Notes: generated from the letters alone by a model not told the origin. DNA of 64,000 nt from Streptomyces piniterrae (GCF_005048155.1 NZ_SUMB01000009.1:329691-393690); one strand, 5' to 3'; positions 1 to 8,498 are shown, numbered from the stretch's first letter. Translations and numbers: made by a program.

Positions 1-1363
1 CCGTACAGCCGGGGGTGATCCGTCCCTCGGGGCTGACGCACACCATCTCCGTCATCACCAGCCCGGCGCCGCCGAGGGCGCGGGCGCCGAGGTGGACGAG
101 GTGGAAGTCGCCCGGGGTGCCGTCGCCGTCGGCGGAGTACATGTCCATCGGGGACACCACGACCCGGTTGCGCAGCGTCAGACCGCCCAGCCGGAACGGC
201 GTGAACATGGGCGGTGTGCCGGACGGGATGCCGGCCTCCTTCGCCACAGAGGCGACGAACTCGCCGTCGCGCAGCCGCAGATTGTCGTGGGTGACCCGGC
301 GGCTGCGGGTGAGGAGGTTGAAGGCGAACTGGTGCGGCGGCTGCCCGGCGTAGGTCGCCAGGTCCTCGAACCAGGTGAGGCTGGCGCGGGCGGCGCGCTG
401 TGTCGAGGCCACGACGGGACGCCGCTCGGCCTCGTACGCGGCGAGCGCCTCGGGCAGCGGGCCCTGCTCCTCCAGACACGCGGCGAGCGCGAGGGCGTCC
501 TCGACGGCGAGCTTGGTGCCGGAGCCGATGGAGAAGTGCGCGGTGTGCGCGGCGTCGCCGAGCAGCACGATCCGGCCGTGCGACCAGCGCTCGTTGACGA
601 CCGTACGGAACGCGATCCAGGACGATTTGTTGGAGCGCAGCGGGCGGCCGCCCAGCGCGTTGGCGAAGACCCGTGCACACCATTCGCTCGACGCGCGCTC
701 GTCGCAGCGGTCCAGCCCGGCCGCCCGCCACACCTCCTCGCGCATTTCGACGATGACGGTGCTGGCGTCCCCCGCATACGGATAGCCGTGGAGCTGGACG
801 ACGCCGTGCTCGGTCTCGGCGATCTCGAAGCGGAAGGCGTCGAGGGCGAAGTCCGCGGCGAGCCAGATGTAGCGGCAGCGGTGCGTGGTGAGCTGGGGGC
901 GGAACGCCTCCCGGTGGGACTCCCTGGTGTCGCTGTGCACCCCGTCCGCGGCGATCACGAGATCGTACGAGGCCGCCAACTCCGCGGCCGGCGGGGCCGG
1001 TTCACGGAAGCGGAGCCGTACGCCGAGGGAGGCGCAGCGCTCGTGCAGGATCTCCAGCAGCCGACGGCGGCCGAGCGCGGCGAAGCCGTGTCCTCCGGAG
1101 GTCAGGGTCCGACCCCGGTGCACGATGTCGATGTCGTCCCAGCGCACGAAGTCACGGCGCAGCGCCTCGTACACCCGGTCGGCGTGCTCGATGCCGCCCA
1201 GGGTCTCGTCGGAGAGGACGACCCCGAAGCCGAAGGTGTCGTCGGGGGCGTTGCGCTCCCAGACGGTGATCTCACGGCCCGGGTCCAGGCGTTTGAGCAG
1301 GGCCGCGGCGTAGAGGCCGCCGGGGCCGCCGCCGATGACCGCGATCCGTGCGGCGCCCGCCAC
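1..1363 (-). CDS. Bifunctional salicylyl-CoA 5-hydroxylase/oxidoreductase type flavoprotein (3' end outside window)
   Basis: About 454 residues lie in the window; the C-terminus runs off the left edge. The N-terminal part is a PHBH-fold FAD monooxygenase: dinucleotide motif GGGPGG near residues 10-15 and a ribityl-binding motif reading VLLGDAAHTAHF about two thirds along. The final in-window stretch switches to an old-yellow-enzyme start (FTPFRLGGLTLRNRVVVSP, then GGAGLVMTEM). This monooxygenase-OYE fusion is the arrangement of salicylyl-CoA 5-hydroxylase (SdgC) and anthraniloyl-CoA monooxygenase/reductase. The GTG start is 2 bp downstream of the crotonase-family gene stop, so the two are co-transcribed. 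The exact aryl-CoA substrate cannot be told from this fragment. Confidence 0.85.
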   Translation of the reverse strand, partial: MAGAARIAVIGGGPGGLYAAALLKRLDPGREITVWERNAPDDTFGFGVVLSDETLGGIEHADRVYEALRRDFVRWDDIDIVHRGRTLTSGGHGFAALGRRRLLEILHERCASLGVRLRFREPAPPAAELAASYDLVIAADGVHSDTRESHREAFRPQLTTHRCRYIWLAADFALDAFRFEIAETEHGVVQLHGYPYAGDASTVIVEMREEVWRAAGLDRCDERASSEWCARVFANALGGRPLRSNKSSWIAFRTVVNERWSHGRIVLLGDAAHTAHFSIGSGTKLAVEDALALAACLEEQGPLPEALAAYEAERRPVVASTQRAARASLTWFEDLATYAGQPPHQFAFNLLTRSRRVTHDNLRLRDGEFVASVAKEAGIPSGTPPMFTPFRLGGLTLRNRVVVSPMDMYSADGDGTPGDFHLVHLGARALGGAGLVMTEMVCVSPEGRITPGCT

Positions 1364-1365
1364 GC

Positions 1366-2193
1366 CTATTTCCCCTGCCACTTGGGGGCCCGTTTCTCGG
1401 TGAAGGCGGCGTGGAACTCGGCATAGTCGGCGCTGTTCATCAGCAGCGCCTGGGTGGCGGCGTCCATCTCGACGGCGGCCGCGAGCGGCATGTCGAGTTC
1501 GGCGGTGAGCAGCGCCTTGGTCTGGGCGTGCGCGAGCGCGGGCCCTTCGGCGAGCCGCCGGGCGAGGGCCGCGGCCGCCTCGTCGGCCCGCCCCTCCTCC
1601 GTCAACTCGCTGAGGAGGCCGATGCGTTCGGCCTCCGGTGCGCGGACGGTGTCGCCGAGCATCAGCAGCCGGGTGGCGTGGCCGAGGCCGATGACACGGG
1701 GCAGGAGGTAGGCGGCGCCCATGTCGCCGCCGGACAGACCGACCTTGGTGAAGAGGAACGCGAAGCGGGCGGAGGGGTCGGCGACACGGAAGTCGGCGGC
1801 CAGCGCGAGCACGGCTCCGGCGCCGGCCGCGACGCCGTGCACGGCCGCGATCACCGGGAAGGGGCACTCGCGGATCGCCCGTACGACCTGGCCGGTCATC
1901 CGGTTGAAGTCCAGCAGCTGCCCGGTGTCCATGCCCAGCGTGGCACCGATGATCTCCTCGACGTCACCGCCGGAGCAGAATCCGCGGCCCTCCCCGCCGA
2001 GGACGAGGGCCCGCGCGGAGCGTTCCCTGGACAGTTCCGCGAGCAGGTCGCGGAGGTCGGCATATGCCTCGAAGGTGAGCGCGTTCAGTTTCTCCGGACG
2101 CGCGAGGGTGACGGTGACGACGCCGTCGTCCCTGGTCACGCGGATGTGCTGCCAGGCGTCGGTACGGCGGGCGGATCCTGCGAACGGACTCAT
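1366..2193 (-). CDS. Enoyl-CoA hydratase/isomerase (crotonase) family protein
   Basis: A 275-residue single-domain crotonase. Oxyanion-hole segments are visible: GRGFCSGGDV near residue 70 and GAGAVLALAADFRVA near residue 125, followed by VGLSGGDMGAAYLLPR in the active-site loop. Family members hydrate, isomerise or hydrolyse CoA thioesters. It is the first gene of the unit feeding the downstream aryl-CoA hydroxylase (gap 2 bp), so a role in an aromatic CoA-ester degradation pathway is inferred. ATG start chosen at 2193; a purine-rich GGGGGCAGG lies just upstream. The reaction itself is not readable from sequence. Confidence 0.85.
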   Translation of the reverse strand: MSPFAGSARRTDAWQHIRVTRDDGVVTVTLARPEKLNALTFEAYADLRDLLAELSRERSARALVLGGEGRGFCSGGDVEEIIGATLGMDTGQLLDFNRMTGQVVRAIRECPFPVIAAVHGVAAGAGAVLALAADFRVADPSARFAFLFTKVGLSGGDMGAAYLLPRVIGLGHATRLLMLGDTVRAPEAERIGLLSELTEEGRADEAAAALARRLAEGPALAHAQTKALLTAELDMPLAAAVEMDAATQALLMNSADYAEFHAAFTEKRAPKWQGK

Positions 2194-2290
2194 CGGGCTG
2201 CCTGCCCCCTTTGGCGGGTGGGCCGGTGGAGGTTCTCCGGATGCGCTTCGAAGTTATCACTCGTTGGTGACTGTCGTCACGAGTACGCGA

Positions 2291-2597
2291 TGCGCTGCGC
2301 TGCCCTTGGCTTGAGCCGACTTGGTTGCTCGCCGTTTTCGGCTGGCCCGCCGTGGGGGTTTCTCGCCGTTGCTCCCCCACTGCCTGAAGGGCGTGGGAGG
2401 TACCCCCACGCGGCGGGCGTGGGTTGTACGGGTGCGGTGACAGCCCTCAGGACTCCGTCCTGCGGTCTGTCCCCTCCCGTGGGTGGGTGGTGAAGCCGAG
2501 TGGGGGCGGGCGTTGAGTGTCTCGTTCGGTGAGGAACCCCCATGGCGGGACGGCCGAAGGCGGCGGGAACCAAGTCGGCTCAAGCCGAGCGCAGCGT
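2291..2597. repeat. Long imperfect inverted repeat, MITE-like intergenic element
   Basis: Arms of roughly 75-80 bp at 2291-2371 and 2522-2597 are inverted copies. The perfect core is the 19-mer GGCTTGAGCCGACTTGGTT at 2308-2326, with its reverse complement at 2568-2586. Flanking blocks also match (CGCTGCGCT outside, TTCGGC and GGGGGTT inside). The right arm supplies the last codons and the TGA stop of the amino acid permease. No transposase is encoded. Short open frames across the element read as low-complexity translations and are not called as genes. No target duplication was recognised. Confidence 0.7.
2371..2411. repeat. Short hairpin repeat, copy 1
   Basis: A 41-bp unit beginning GCTCCCCCACTGCCTGAAGG and continuing with GGGAGGTACCCCCAC. 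It can fold through its CCCAC/GTGGG arms. It lies inside the larger inverted repeat. A close relative, with the same TGAA loop region and the same GGGAGGT-CCCCCA end, occurs at 25250-25290 inside the corA pseudogene, so this is a dispersed REP-type unit. Confidence 0.65.
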
Positions 2598-3992
2598 CGA
2601 CCGCCGGCGACCGTAAAGCGCGTACACCAGGGCTCCCACCACCAGGAAGCCCGCGAACTGCAGCCATGTCGCCAGGCCCGTGCCGTACATCAGGTAGCCG
2701 CAGAAGGCGATGCCGAGGACGGGGCTGACCGGGAAGAGCGGGACGCGGAAGCGGCGGGGCAGATCGGGGCGGGTGCGGCGGAGGACCATCACGCTGACGT
2801 TGACCACCGCCATGACGGCCAGCGTTCCGATGGTCGTCAGGTTCATCACGACGTCCAGCGGCACGACCGCGGCCGGGATCGCGAAGACGACCGCGACGAT
2901 CCAGGTGTTGGCGACGGGGGTGGAGGTGCGGGGCGATATCCGCTCGAAGATCCGCGGGATCAGCCCGTCCCGCGACATCGACATCAGGATGCGGGTCTGG
3001 CCGTACATCACGGCGAGGACGACGGACGCGATGGCGACGACCGCGCCGAAGGCGATCACCCCGCCGCCGAGCGTCGAGTCGGTGACCCGGTTGACGATCA
3101 GCGAGAGCGCGGCGGGCTGGTCGGCGACCTGGTCGGAGGAGAGCGCACCGATCGCGGAGACCGCGACCAGGCAGTACAGCACGGTGACCACACCGATGCA
3201 GATCATGATCGCGAGGGGTATGTTGCGGCGCGGGTTGCGGACCTCTTCGCCGGCCGTCGTGATCGCGTCGAAGCCGATGTACGAGAAAAACGCGACCGAG
3301 GCGCCCGAGGTGATGCCGGCGACGCTCTGCGGGGCGAACGGCGAGAGGTTCCCGTCCTGGAAGGCCGTGAGGCCGATCACGCAGAACAGGATCAGAATCG
3401 CGATCTTGAGGACGGCCATGGCGGCGGTCGCGCGGGCGCTCTCCCGGATGCCGCGGACGAGGAGGAGCGCGGCGAGCAGCATCACGACGACGGCCGGGAT
3501 GTTGACGATGCCGCCGTCACCGGGCGGGCTGGAGAGCGCCGCCGGCAGCTCCCAGCCGATGAGGCTGCCCAGCAGCTCGTTCAGGTACTGGCCCCAGCCG
3601 ACGGCGACCGCGGAGACCGAGATGCCGTATTCGAGGAGCAGGCACCAGCCGACGAGAAAGGCGGTGCGCTCGCCGAGGGTGGCGTAGGCGTAGGAGTACG
3701 AGCTGCCGGAGACGGGTATCGCGCCGCCCAGCTCCGCGAAGGAGAACGCGGTGAAGACGCAGGTGAGGGCGGCCAGCACGAAGGAGACGAGGACGGCGGG
3801 GCCGGCCTCGGCGACGGTGTCGGACAGCCCGACGAAGATTCCGGTGCCGACGATGGCGCCGATGCCGAAGCACACGAGCTGGAAGAGCCCCATGCTGCGC
3901 TTGAGGCCGTGGCCTTCGAGGTCCGCGCCGGATTCGGCGACGAGGAGGTCGGGGGACTTGATGCGCAGTCCGGACGGACCTGACGAGCTCAT
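2580..3992 (-). CDS. APC-family amino acid permease (cationic amino acid transporter type)
   Basis: A 470-residue integral membrane protein with about 12 hydrophobic segments. The first contains GIGAIVGTGIFV, the APC TM1 signature, followed by the G-S-S-Y-S-Y-A loop typical of the CAT/YfnA group. An in-frame ATG at 4046 exists, but the start at 3992 (MSSSGPSGL) is preceded by AGAGAAGAGAA and begins where family members begin. It follows the ornithine carbamoyltransferase and arginine deiminase genes on the same strand, which suggests uptake of arginine or exchange with ornithine. A strong hairpin separates it from the upstream gene, so it probably has its own promoter. Confidence 0.8.
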   Translation of the reverse strand: MSSSGPSGLRIKSPDLLVAESGADLEGHGLKRSMGLFQLVCFGIGAIVGTGIFVGLSDTVAEAGPAVLVSFVLAALTCVFTAFSFAELGGAIPVSGSSYSYAYATLGERTAFLVGWCLLLEYGISVSAVAVGWGQYLNELLGSLIGWELPAALSSPPGDGGIVNIPAVVVMLLAALLLVRGIRESARATAAMAVLKIAILILFCVIGLTAFQDGNLSPFAPQSVAGITSGASVAFFSYIGFDAITTAGEEVRNPRRNIPLAIMICIGVVTVLYCLVAVSAIGALSSDQVADQPAALSLIVNRVTDSTLGGGVIAFGAVVAIASVVLAVMYGQTRILMSMSRDGLIPRIFERISPRTSTPVANTWIVAVVFAIPAAVVPLDVVMNLTTIGTLAVMAVVNVSVMVLRRTRPDLPRRFRVPLFPVSPVLGIAFCGYLMYGTGLATWLQFAGFLVVGALVYALYGRRRSTLRSA

Positions 3993-4118
3993 GGGGTGGT
4001 TCTCTTCTCTGGTGGTGCGGGGTGTGAGGCCGGGGTGGGGCCACACGCATCGGGGTCCGGACCGGTGGGTCCGAACCCCGTGAGCGGCCCGATGGTAGCC
4101 GCTATGTGTGCATGATCG

Positions 4119-4152
4119 CCCATCTGCCCGTATGGATATGCGGGCAGATGGG
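4119..4152 (-). terminator. Rho-independent-type hairpin after ornithine carbamoyltransferase gene
   Basis: CATCTGCCCGTAT at 4121-4133 pairs with ATGCGGGCAGATG at 4138-4150, with one G-U pair and a GGAT loop; CC/GG extends the base. It lies 12 bp past the stop of the minus-strand OTC gene. There is no clear T-tract, which is usual in Streptomyces. Confidence 0.75.
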
Positions 4153-4164
4153 GCAGGGGGCCGC

Positions 4165-5169
4165 TCAGCCCGCCATCGTCGCCACCAGCACCGCCTTGAT
4201 CGTGTGCATCCGGTTCTCCGCCTCGTCGAAGACGACGGAGTGCGCCGACTCGAAGACCTCGTCGGTGACCTCCAGCGACGTCAGCCCGTGCCGCTCGTGG
4301 ATCTCCCGGGCGACGGCCGTGCCCAGGTCGTGGTAGGCGGGCAGGCAGTGCAGGAACTTCACGTCCGGCTTGCCGGTGGCGCGCAGCACGTCCATGGTGA
4401 CCGCGTACGGCGCGAGCAGCGCGATCCGCTCGTCCCAGACCTCCTTGGGCTCGCCCATGGAGACCCAGACGTCGGTGGTGACGAAGTCCGCGCCGCGTAC
4501 GCCGTCGGCGACGTCCTCGGTGAGCGTGATGCGCGCGCCGCTGGTCTCGGCGAGCGCCTGTGCGCGGGCGACGACCGCCTCCTCGGGCCACAGCTGCTTC
4601 GGCGCCACGATCCGTACGTCCATGCCGAGCAGGGCGCCGGTGACGAGGTAGGAGTTGCCCATGTTGTTGCGGGCGTCGCCGAGGTAGGCGAAGGCGGTCT
4701 CCTCCAGGGGGCGGCCGGCTCCGTGCTCGACCATGGTCAGCACGTCGGCGAGCATCTGGGTGGGGTGCCAGTCGTCGGTCAGCCCGTTGAAGACGGGCAC
4801 ACCGGCGTGCGCGGCGAGTTCCTCGACGTCCGACTGCCGGCTGCCGCGGAACTCGATGCCGTCGAACATCCGGCCGAGCACCCGGGCGGTGTCTTTGACG
4901 GACTCCTTGTGCCCGATCTGCGAGCCGGACGGGTCGAGGTAGGTGGTCGACGCGCCCTGGTCCGCCGCCGCGACCTCGAAGGAGCAGCGGGTCCTGGTGG
5001 AGGTCTTCTCGAAGATCAGGGCGATGTTCTTGCCCCGCAGGCGGGCGACCTCGGTCCCGGCGCGCTTGGCGGCCTTGAGCTCGGCCGCCAGGCCGATGAG
5101 TCGGCGGAATTCCTCGGCGCTGAAGTCCAGCTCCTTGAGGAAGTGGCGGCCCGTGAGGTCTGTCGCCAT
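4165..5169 (-). CDS. argF: Ornithine carbamoyltransferase (catabolic ArcB/ArgF type)
   Basis: A 334-residue cytoplasmic enzyme that interconverts ornithine + carbamoyl phosphate and citrulline + phosphate. Signatures are intact: the carbamoyl-phosphate loop STRTR near residue 56, HPTQ near residue 134 and HCLPAYHD near residue 271, the last holding the ornithine-site Cys. The length is normal. The start is supported by AGGAGCCCACC before ATG. The neighbour upstream is arginine deiminase, so the in vivo direction is plausibly citrulline to ornithine plus carbamoyl phosphate, as in the ADI pathway. The sequence does not itself distinguish the anabolic from the catabolic role. Confidence 0.92.
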   Translation of the reverse strand: MATDLTGRHFLKELDFSAEEFRRLIGLAAELKAAKRAGTEVARLRGKNIALIFEKTSTRTRCSFEVAAADQGASTTYLDPSGSQIGHKESVKDTARVLGRMFDGIEFRGSRQSDVEELAAHAGVPVFNGLTDDWHPTQMLADVLTMVEHGAGRPLEETAFAYLGDARNNMGNSYLVTGALLGMDVRIVAPKQLWPEEAVVARAQALAETSGARITLTEDVADGVRGADFVTTDVWVSMGEPKEVWDERIALLAPYAVTMDVLRATGKPDVKFLHCLPAYHDLGTAVAREIHERHGLTSLEVTDEVFESAHSVVFDEAENRMHTIKAVLVATMAG

Positions 5170-5212
5170 GGTGGGCTCCTGGTTCGTGGCGGTCGGGAGG
5201 GACGCGGACTCT

Positions 5213-5253
5213 GGAAGTGTATACGCACTACCGTATCTCTATACGAAGAGTGT
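5213..5253 (-). promoter_or_regulatory. Upstream region of the OTC gene with two imperfect palindromes (possible ArgR-type operator)
   Basis: On the minus strand two palindromes lie about 20 bp apart: CGTATAGAGATACG (arms CGTAT/ATACG) and AGTGCGTATACACT (arms AGTG/CACT). Paired AT-rich 18-bp boxes are the ArgR pattern. A TTCGTA-17-GTATAC promoter could use the same bases. Both readings are inference; the match to a published Streptomyces ARG box is weak. Confidence 0.35.
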
Positions 5254-5301
5254 GTGCGAGCCCACGCCCCTCAGGAGTCCTCCCAGCCCTACCCGGCGCC
5301 C

Positions 5302-6537
5302 TCAGCCCGTACCCGGCACCGCGTCCCGCTGCACCGGGCAGCTCATACAGCGCGGTCCGCCCCGTCCCCGCCCCAACTCACTGCCCGGGATCGTGATCAC
5401 CTCGATGCCGCGCTTGCGCAGAAAGGTGTTCGTGGTGACGTTCCGCTCGTACGCCACCACCACGCCCGGCTCCACCGCCAGCACGTTGCACCCGTCGTCC
5501 CACTGCTCGCGCTCCGCCGAATGCACGTCCTGCGTCGCGGTCAGCACCCGGATGTCGGCCAGGCCCAGCGCGGCCGCTATGGCGCGGTGCATATGCTCCG
5601 GCGGGTGGTCGGTGACCTTGAGGTCCCGGTCGCCCGAGCCCGCCTCGATGGTGTACGAGCGGAGCATGCCCAGTCCCTCGTACTGGATGAAGGTGTCCCC
5701 GTCGATCATGGTCATGACGGTGTCCAGGTGCATGAAGGCCCGCCGCTTGGGCATGTCGAGCGCCACGATCGTGCGCGCCGAACCGGCCGCGAACAGCCCG
5801 CGCGCCAGCAACTCCACGGCCTGCGGAGTGGTCCGCTCGCTCATCCCGATCAGCACCGCGCCGCTGCCCAGCACCAGGACGTCGCCGCCCTCGATCGTCG
5901 AGGGGAAGTCGGCCTGCCCCTCCGACCAGACATGGAAGTCCTCGCTCCGGAAGAGCGGATGGTGCCGGTAGATCGCCTCGTAGTGCACGGTCTCGCGCTG
6001 CCGGGCCGGCCAGCGCATCGCGTTGATCGACACCCCGTCATAGACCCAGGCGGAGGTGTCGCGGGTGAAGAGGTGGTTGGGCAGCGGGTCCAGCAGGAAG
6101 TCGTCGAGGTCCATCACATGGAAGCGGACCGAGGTGGGCTCGGGGTGGCGCTCCAGGAACTCGCGCTTGGTCATACCGCCGACCAGCGCTTCGACGAGTT
6201 CCGGCACCGGCAGCTCGTCGAAAGCGGCCCGCAGATGGTCGGTGGCCAGCGGCCCGTACTCCTTCTCGTCGAAGACGCGGTCCAGTACGAGCGTGCGCGC
6301 CTCGGGAATCCGCAGGCTGTCGGCCAGCAGATCACCGAAGAGGTGCACGTCGATACCCCGGTCCCGGAGCACGTCCGCGAACCCGTCGTGCTCGGCCCGC
6401 GCCCGGCGGACCCACAACAGATCGTCGAAGAGCAAGGCGTCCTTGTTCGTCGGAGTGAGCCGCTTCAGCTCCAGATCGGGGCGATGCAGAATGACCCGGC
6501 GCAGCCGCCCGGCCTCGGAGTCGACATGGAATCCCAT
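5302..6537 (-). CDS. arcA: Arginine deiminase
   Basis: A 411-residue cytosolic enzyme hydrolysing arginine to citrulline and ammonia, the first step of the ADI pathway. The guanidine-modifying-enzyme fold is recognisable from FTRDTSAWV, EGGDVLVLG, FMHLDTVMTMID (catalytic His) and the C-terminal RCMSCPVQRD, which holds the nucleophilic Cys. The frame is open upstream into IS debris, so the start was set at the ATG of MGFHVDSEAGRLRRV, where homologues begin. The purine run GGGGAG abuts this ATG rather than sitting at the usual spacing. OTC lies 132 bp downstream. No carbamate kinase gene is present in the window. Confidence 0.93.
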   Translation of the reverse strand: MGFHVDSEAGRLRRVILHRPDLELKRLTPTNKDALLFDDLLWVRRARAEHDGFADVLRDRGIDVHLFGDLLADSLRIPEARTLVLDRVFDEKEYGPLATDHLRAAFDELPVPELVEALVGGMTKREFLERHPEPTSVRFHVMDLDDFLLDPLPNHLFTRDTSAWVYDGVSINAMRWPARQRETVHYEAIYRHHPLFRSEDFHVWSEGQADFPSTIEGGDVLVLGSGAVLIGMSERTTPQAVELLARGLFAAGSARTIVALDMPKRRAFMHLDTVMTMIDGDTFIQYEGLGMLRSYTIEAGSGDRDLKVTDHPPEHMHRAIAAALGLADIRVLTATQDVHSAEREQWDDGCNVLAVEPGVVVAYERNVTTNTFLRKRGIEVITIPGSELGRGRGGPRCMSCPVQRDAVPGTG

Positions 6538-6637
6538 CTCCCCATCTTGGCCGCTTCCCGGGCCAGATGACGGTCGCGGGGACGATGTCGGGGATGTCGG
6601 CGGGATGGTGCCGCCTTCCCCGCGGCCCCCGCCTCTC

Positions 6638-6857
6638 TCACCGCGTCGCCCCGCCGCCCGCCATCGCGGCCAGCGGCGCCCAGGAGAACCGCAGCTGGCA
6701 GCCCTGCCGCCCGAGGTAGTCGATCTCCGGGTAGCGGAGATCGTGTGCCGGCCCTCGATCTGCCCCGCAGGGCCCGGCGTTCCCTCGGCGTGCAGCGCCC
6801 AGCCGTGGCCGACGCGTGGCTGTCCTCGGTCGAGGCCCTGGCGCAGCGGCGGGCGGT
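6638..6857 (-). pseudogene. Unrecognised coding remnant between arcA and the TnpA fragment
   Basis: Where homology to TnpA ends, the minus strand continues with a protein-like stretch in another frame: first GHGWALHAEG, then, after a frame change, HDLRYPEIDYLGRQGCQLRF, ending at a TGA at 6638-6640. This composition looks like the C-terminus of a real protein rather than shadow translation, but I do not recognise the family. It probably marks the deletion that removed the left half of the insertion sequence. From 6538 to 6637 nothing was recognised. Confidence 0.4.
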
Positions 6858-7112
6858 GACCAGCTTGGAGAGCTGCACCTTCGGCGGATAGTGCATCAGC
6901 AGGTGTACGTGATCCTCCTCGCCGTTGAACTGCTTCAGCTCGGCTTCGAAGTCCTCGCACACCTCCCGCATGATCTCCTCGCAGCGCGTCAGCATGGCGC
7001 CGGTGAACGCATTCCGTCGGCACTTCGTGACGAAAACCAAATGAACGTGCAGGTTGTACACGACGTGACGGCCGGTGCGCACATCAGGGTTCGGATTCCA
7101 ACGAGGCGACAC
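6858..7112 (-). pseudogene. IS200/IS605-family transposase TnpA, truncated
   Basis: The first 85 or so residues match the Y1 HUH transposase: HVVYNLHVHLVFVTK near residue 16, and the HUH motif as HVH at residues 68-70 (EEDHVHLL). Homology stops after PPKVQLSKLV. The C-terminal half, which should hold the catalytic tyrosine helix, is missing and replaced by unrelated frames. The protein cannot be active. The gene is divergent from tnpB with starts 23 bp apart, the normal IS605 head-to-head arrangement. Confidence 0.85.
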
Positions 7113-7135
7113 AGACCAGCGACAGTCTTTCGGTC

Positions 7136-8461
7136 ATGAGTCAACTTGCCACGGTTAAACGACAGTTCGGGCATCGTGCCCGTCTTGCGCTGTCGCCTGC
7201 CGAGGTGTTGACGCTCGACGGCCAGGCGCACGCCGCCCGGACGATGTGGAACCTCCTCCACGACTGGTGGACGATGCTCCCCAAGGGCAAGCGGTCCTTG
7301 GCATTGGCGGACGCCGCGATACGGCAGGCCCGCAAGGATCTGGACTGGCTCGGCGTTCTGCCGGCGCAGGCCGCGCAGGCCGTGTTGAAGACGTACTTCC
7401 AGTCCTGGAAGAACTGCTGGGACGGACGGGCCGAGGCGCCGAACTTCAAGGCCCGGTTCCGGTCGCCGATGTCGGTGGACATTCCGCAGGGCCGGGACCT
7501 GAGCATCGTCCGTGTGCACCGCCGCCGGGGCATGGTCAACATTCCCAAGCTGGGACGGGTCCGCTTCCGCTGGACCAAGGACCTGCCCGTGGGGAAGCGG
7601 GCGAACAAGGAGAACCGGATCACCGGAGCCCGGCTGGTCAAGGACGCTTTGGGCTGGCACATCGCCTTCCGCGTCCAGACCCTCGAAGCCAAGCCGGAGC
7701 CCCACCAGGGACCGGAAGTCGGTATCGACGCCGGGGTGAACCTGCCGCTCGCCCTGTCCAACGAGGACCACCAGGACCACGGCCGGCCGCCCCGGCTCCC
7801 GGACGGCAAGTCCGATCGGGACAAGTGGCTGACGCCGAAGGAGAAGGCCAAGCTGCTCCGCCTGGAGCGGGAGGCCGCGCACCGCAAGACGTTCCGCAAG
7901 CGCGGACAGCAGTCATCCCGCCGCTTGCAGCACACCTACGACCAGATCAAGCAGCTCCGAGCAACAGCCACGCGACGAGCACTCGACTGGCAGCACCAGA
8001 CGACCACCTACCTCGCCCGCACCTATGGCGTGATCGTGGTCGAACAGCTCAACATCACGAACATGGTCAAGTCCGCTCGGGGCACCGTCGAGGAGCCGGG
8101 CACCAACGTCAAGGCCAAGGCCGGGCTCAACCGCTCCAACCTCCAAGAGGCGTGGCGCCGCACGGTCACGATGCTGACGTACAAGCTGGAGCGCCTCGGC
8201 GGCGAGCTGGTCAAGGTTCCCGCCCCGTACACCTCCCAGCGCTGCTCGGCGTGCGGCCTCATCACACCCGGCAGCAGGGAAGACCAAGCCACGTTCGTAT
8301 GCAAGAACCCGGACTGCGGATGGTCAGGCAACGCCGACCACAACGCAGCCCGGAACATCTTGCACCTGTACCGGATCGGCCACGGAACCGTGGTCATCCC
8401 GGCTGCCGGGAGAGCAGTCGTCAGGCGCACTCGCGGCGTCCAGCCCGCCGCCGCAAGGTAG
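7136..8461 (+). CDS. tnpB: TnpB, RNA-guided endonuclease of an IS200/IS605-type element
   Basis: A 441-residue apparently intact protein. The RuvC-like catalytic triad is complete: D198 in EVGIDAGVNL, E303 in VVEQLNITNM and D401 in GNADHNAARNI. A zinc ribbon uses C370, C373, C389 and C394. The N-terminal HTH/OPF region is present. TnpB proteins use an omega-RNA from the element's right end to cut matching DNA, promoting element retention. Its partner TnpA is truncated, so this copy cannot move on its own. No frameshift or stop was seen, suggesting recent loss of TnpA or selection on TnpB. Confidence 0.92.
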   Translation: MSQLATVKRQFGHRARLALSPAEVLTLDGQAHAARTMWNLLHDWWTMLPKGKRSLALADAAIRQARKDLDWLGVLPAQAAQAVLKTYFQSWKNCWDGRAEAPNFKARFRSPMSVDIPQGRDLSIVRVHRRRGMVNIPKLGRVRFRWTKDLPVGKRANKENRITGARLVKDALGWHIAFRVQTLEAKPEPHQGPEVGIDAGVNLPLALSNEDHQDHGRPPRLPDGKSDRDKWLTPKEKAKLLRLEREAAHRKTFRKRGQQSSRRLQHTYDQIKQLRATATRRALDWQHQTTTYLARTYGVIVVEQLNITNMVKSARGTVEEPGTNVKAKAGLNRSNLQEAWRRTVTMLTYKLERLGGELVKVPAPYTSQRCSACGLITPGSREDQATFVCKNPDCGWSGNADHNAARNILHLYRIGHGTVVIPAAGRAVVRRTRGVQPAAAR

Positions 8462-8498
8462 GCGGGAATCCCCCGGCTCTGGCCGGGGAGAGCTTCAA
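8462..8498 (+). ncRNA. Right end of the IS element / predicted 3' scaffold of the TnpB omega-RNA
   Basis: Immediately after the tnpB stop, CCCCGGC-TCTG-GCCGGGG (8471-8488) forms a tight hairpin followed by GAGAGCTTCAA. IS605-type right ends and omega-RNA scaffolds characteristically finish with such a hairpin and a terminal TCAA. The 5' limit of the RNA, which would lie inside tnpB, cannot be set from sequence alone. The guide would begin at about 8499. Confidence 0.5.

Noticed and set aside
92..1426. Long plus-strand open frame opposite the FAD hydroxylase
   Set aside because: Val/Arg/Gly-rich translation with no motif; the minus strand encodes a clear flavoprotein. Mirror frame of a high-GC gene.
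2257..2667. Small proteins on either strand across the inverted repeat
   Set aside because: Frames follow the repeat, have no Shine-Dalgarno sequence and low-complexity composition.
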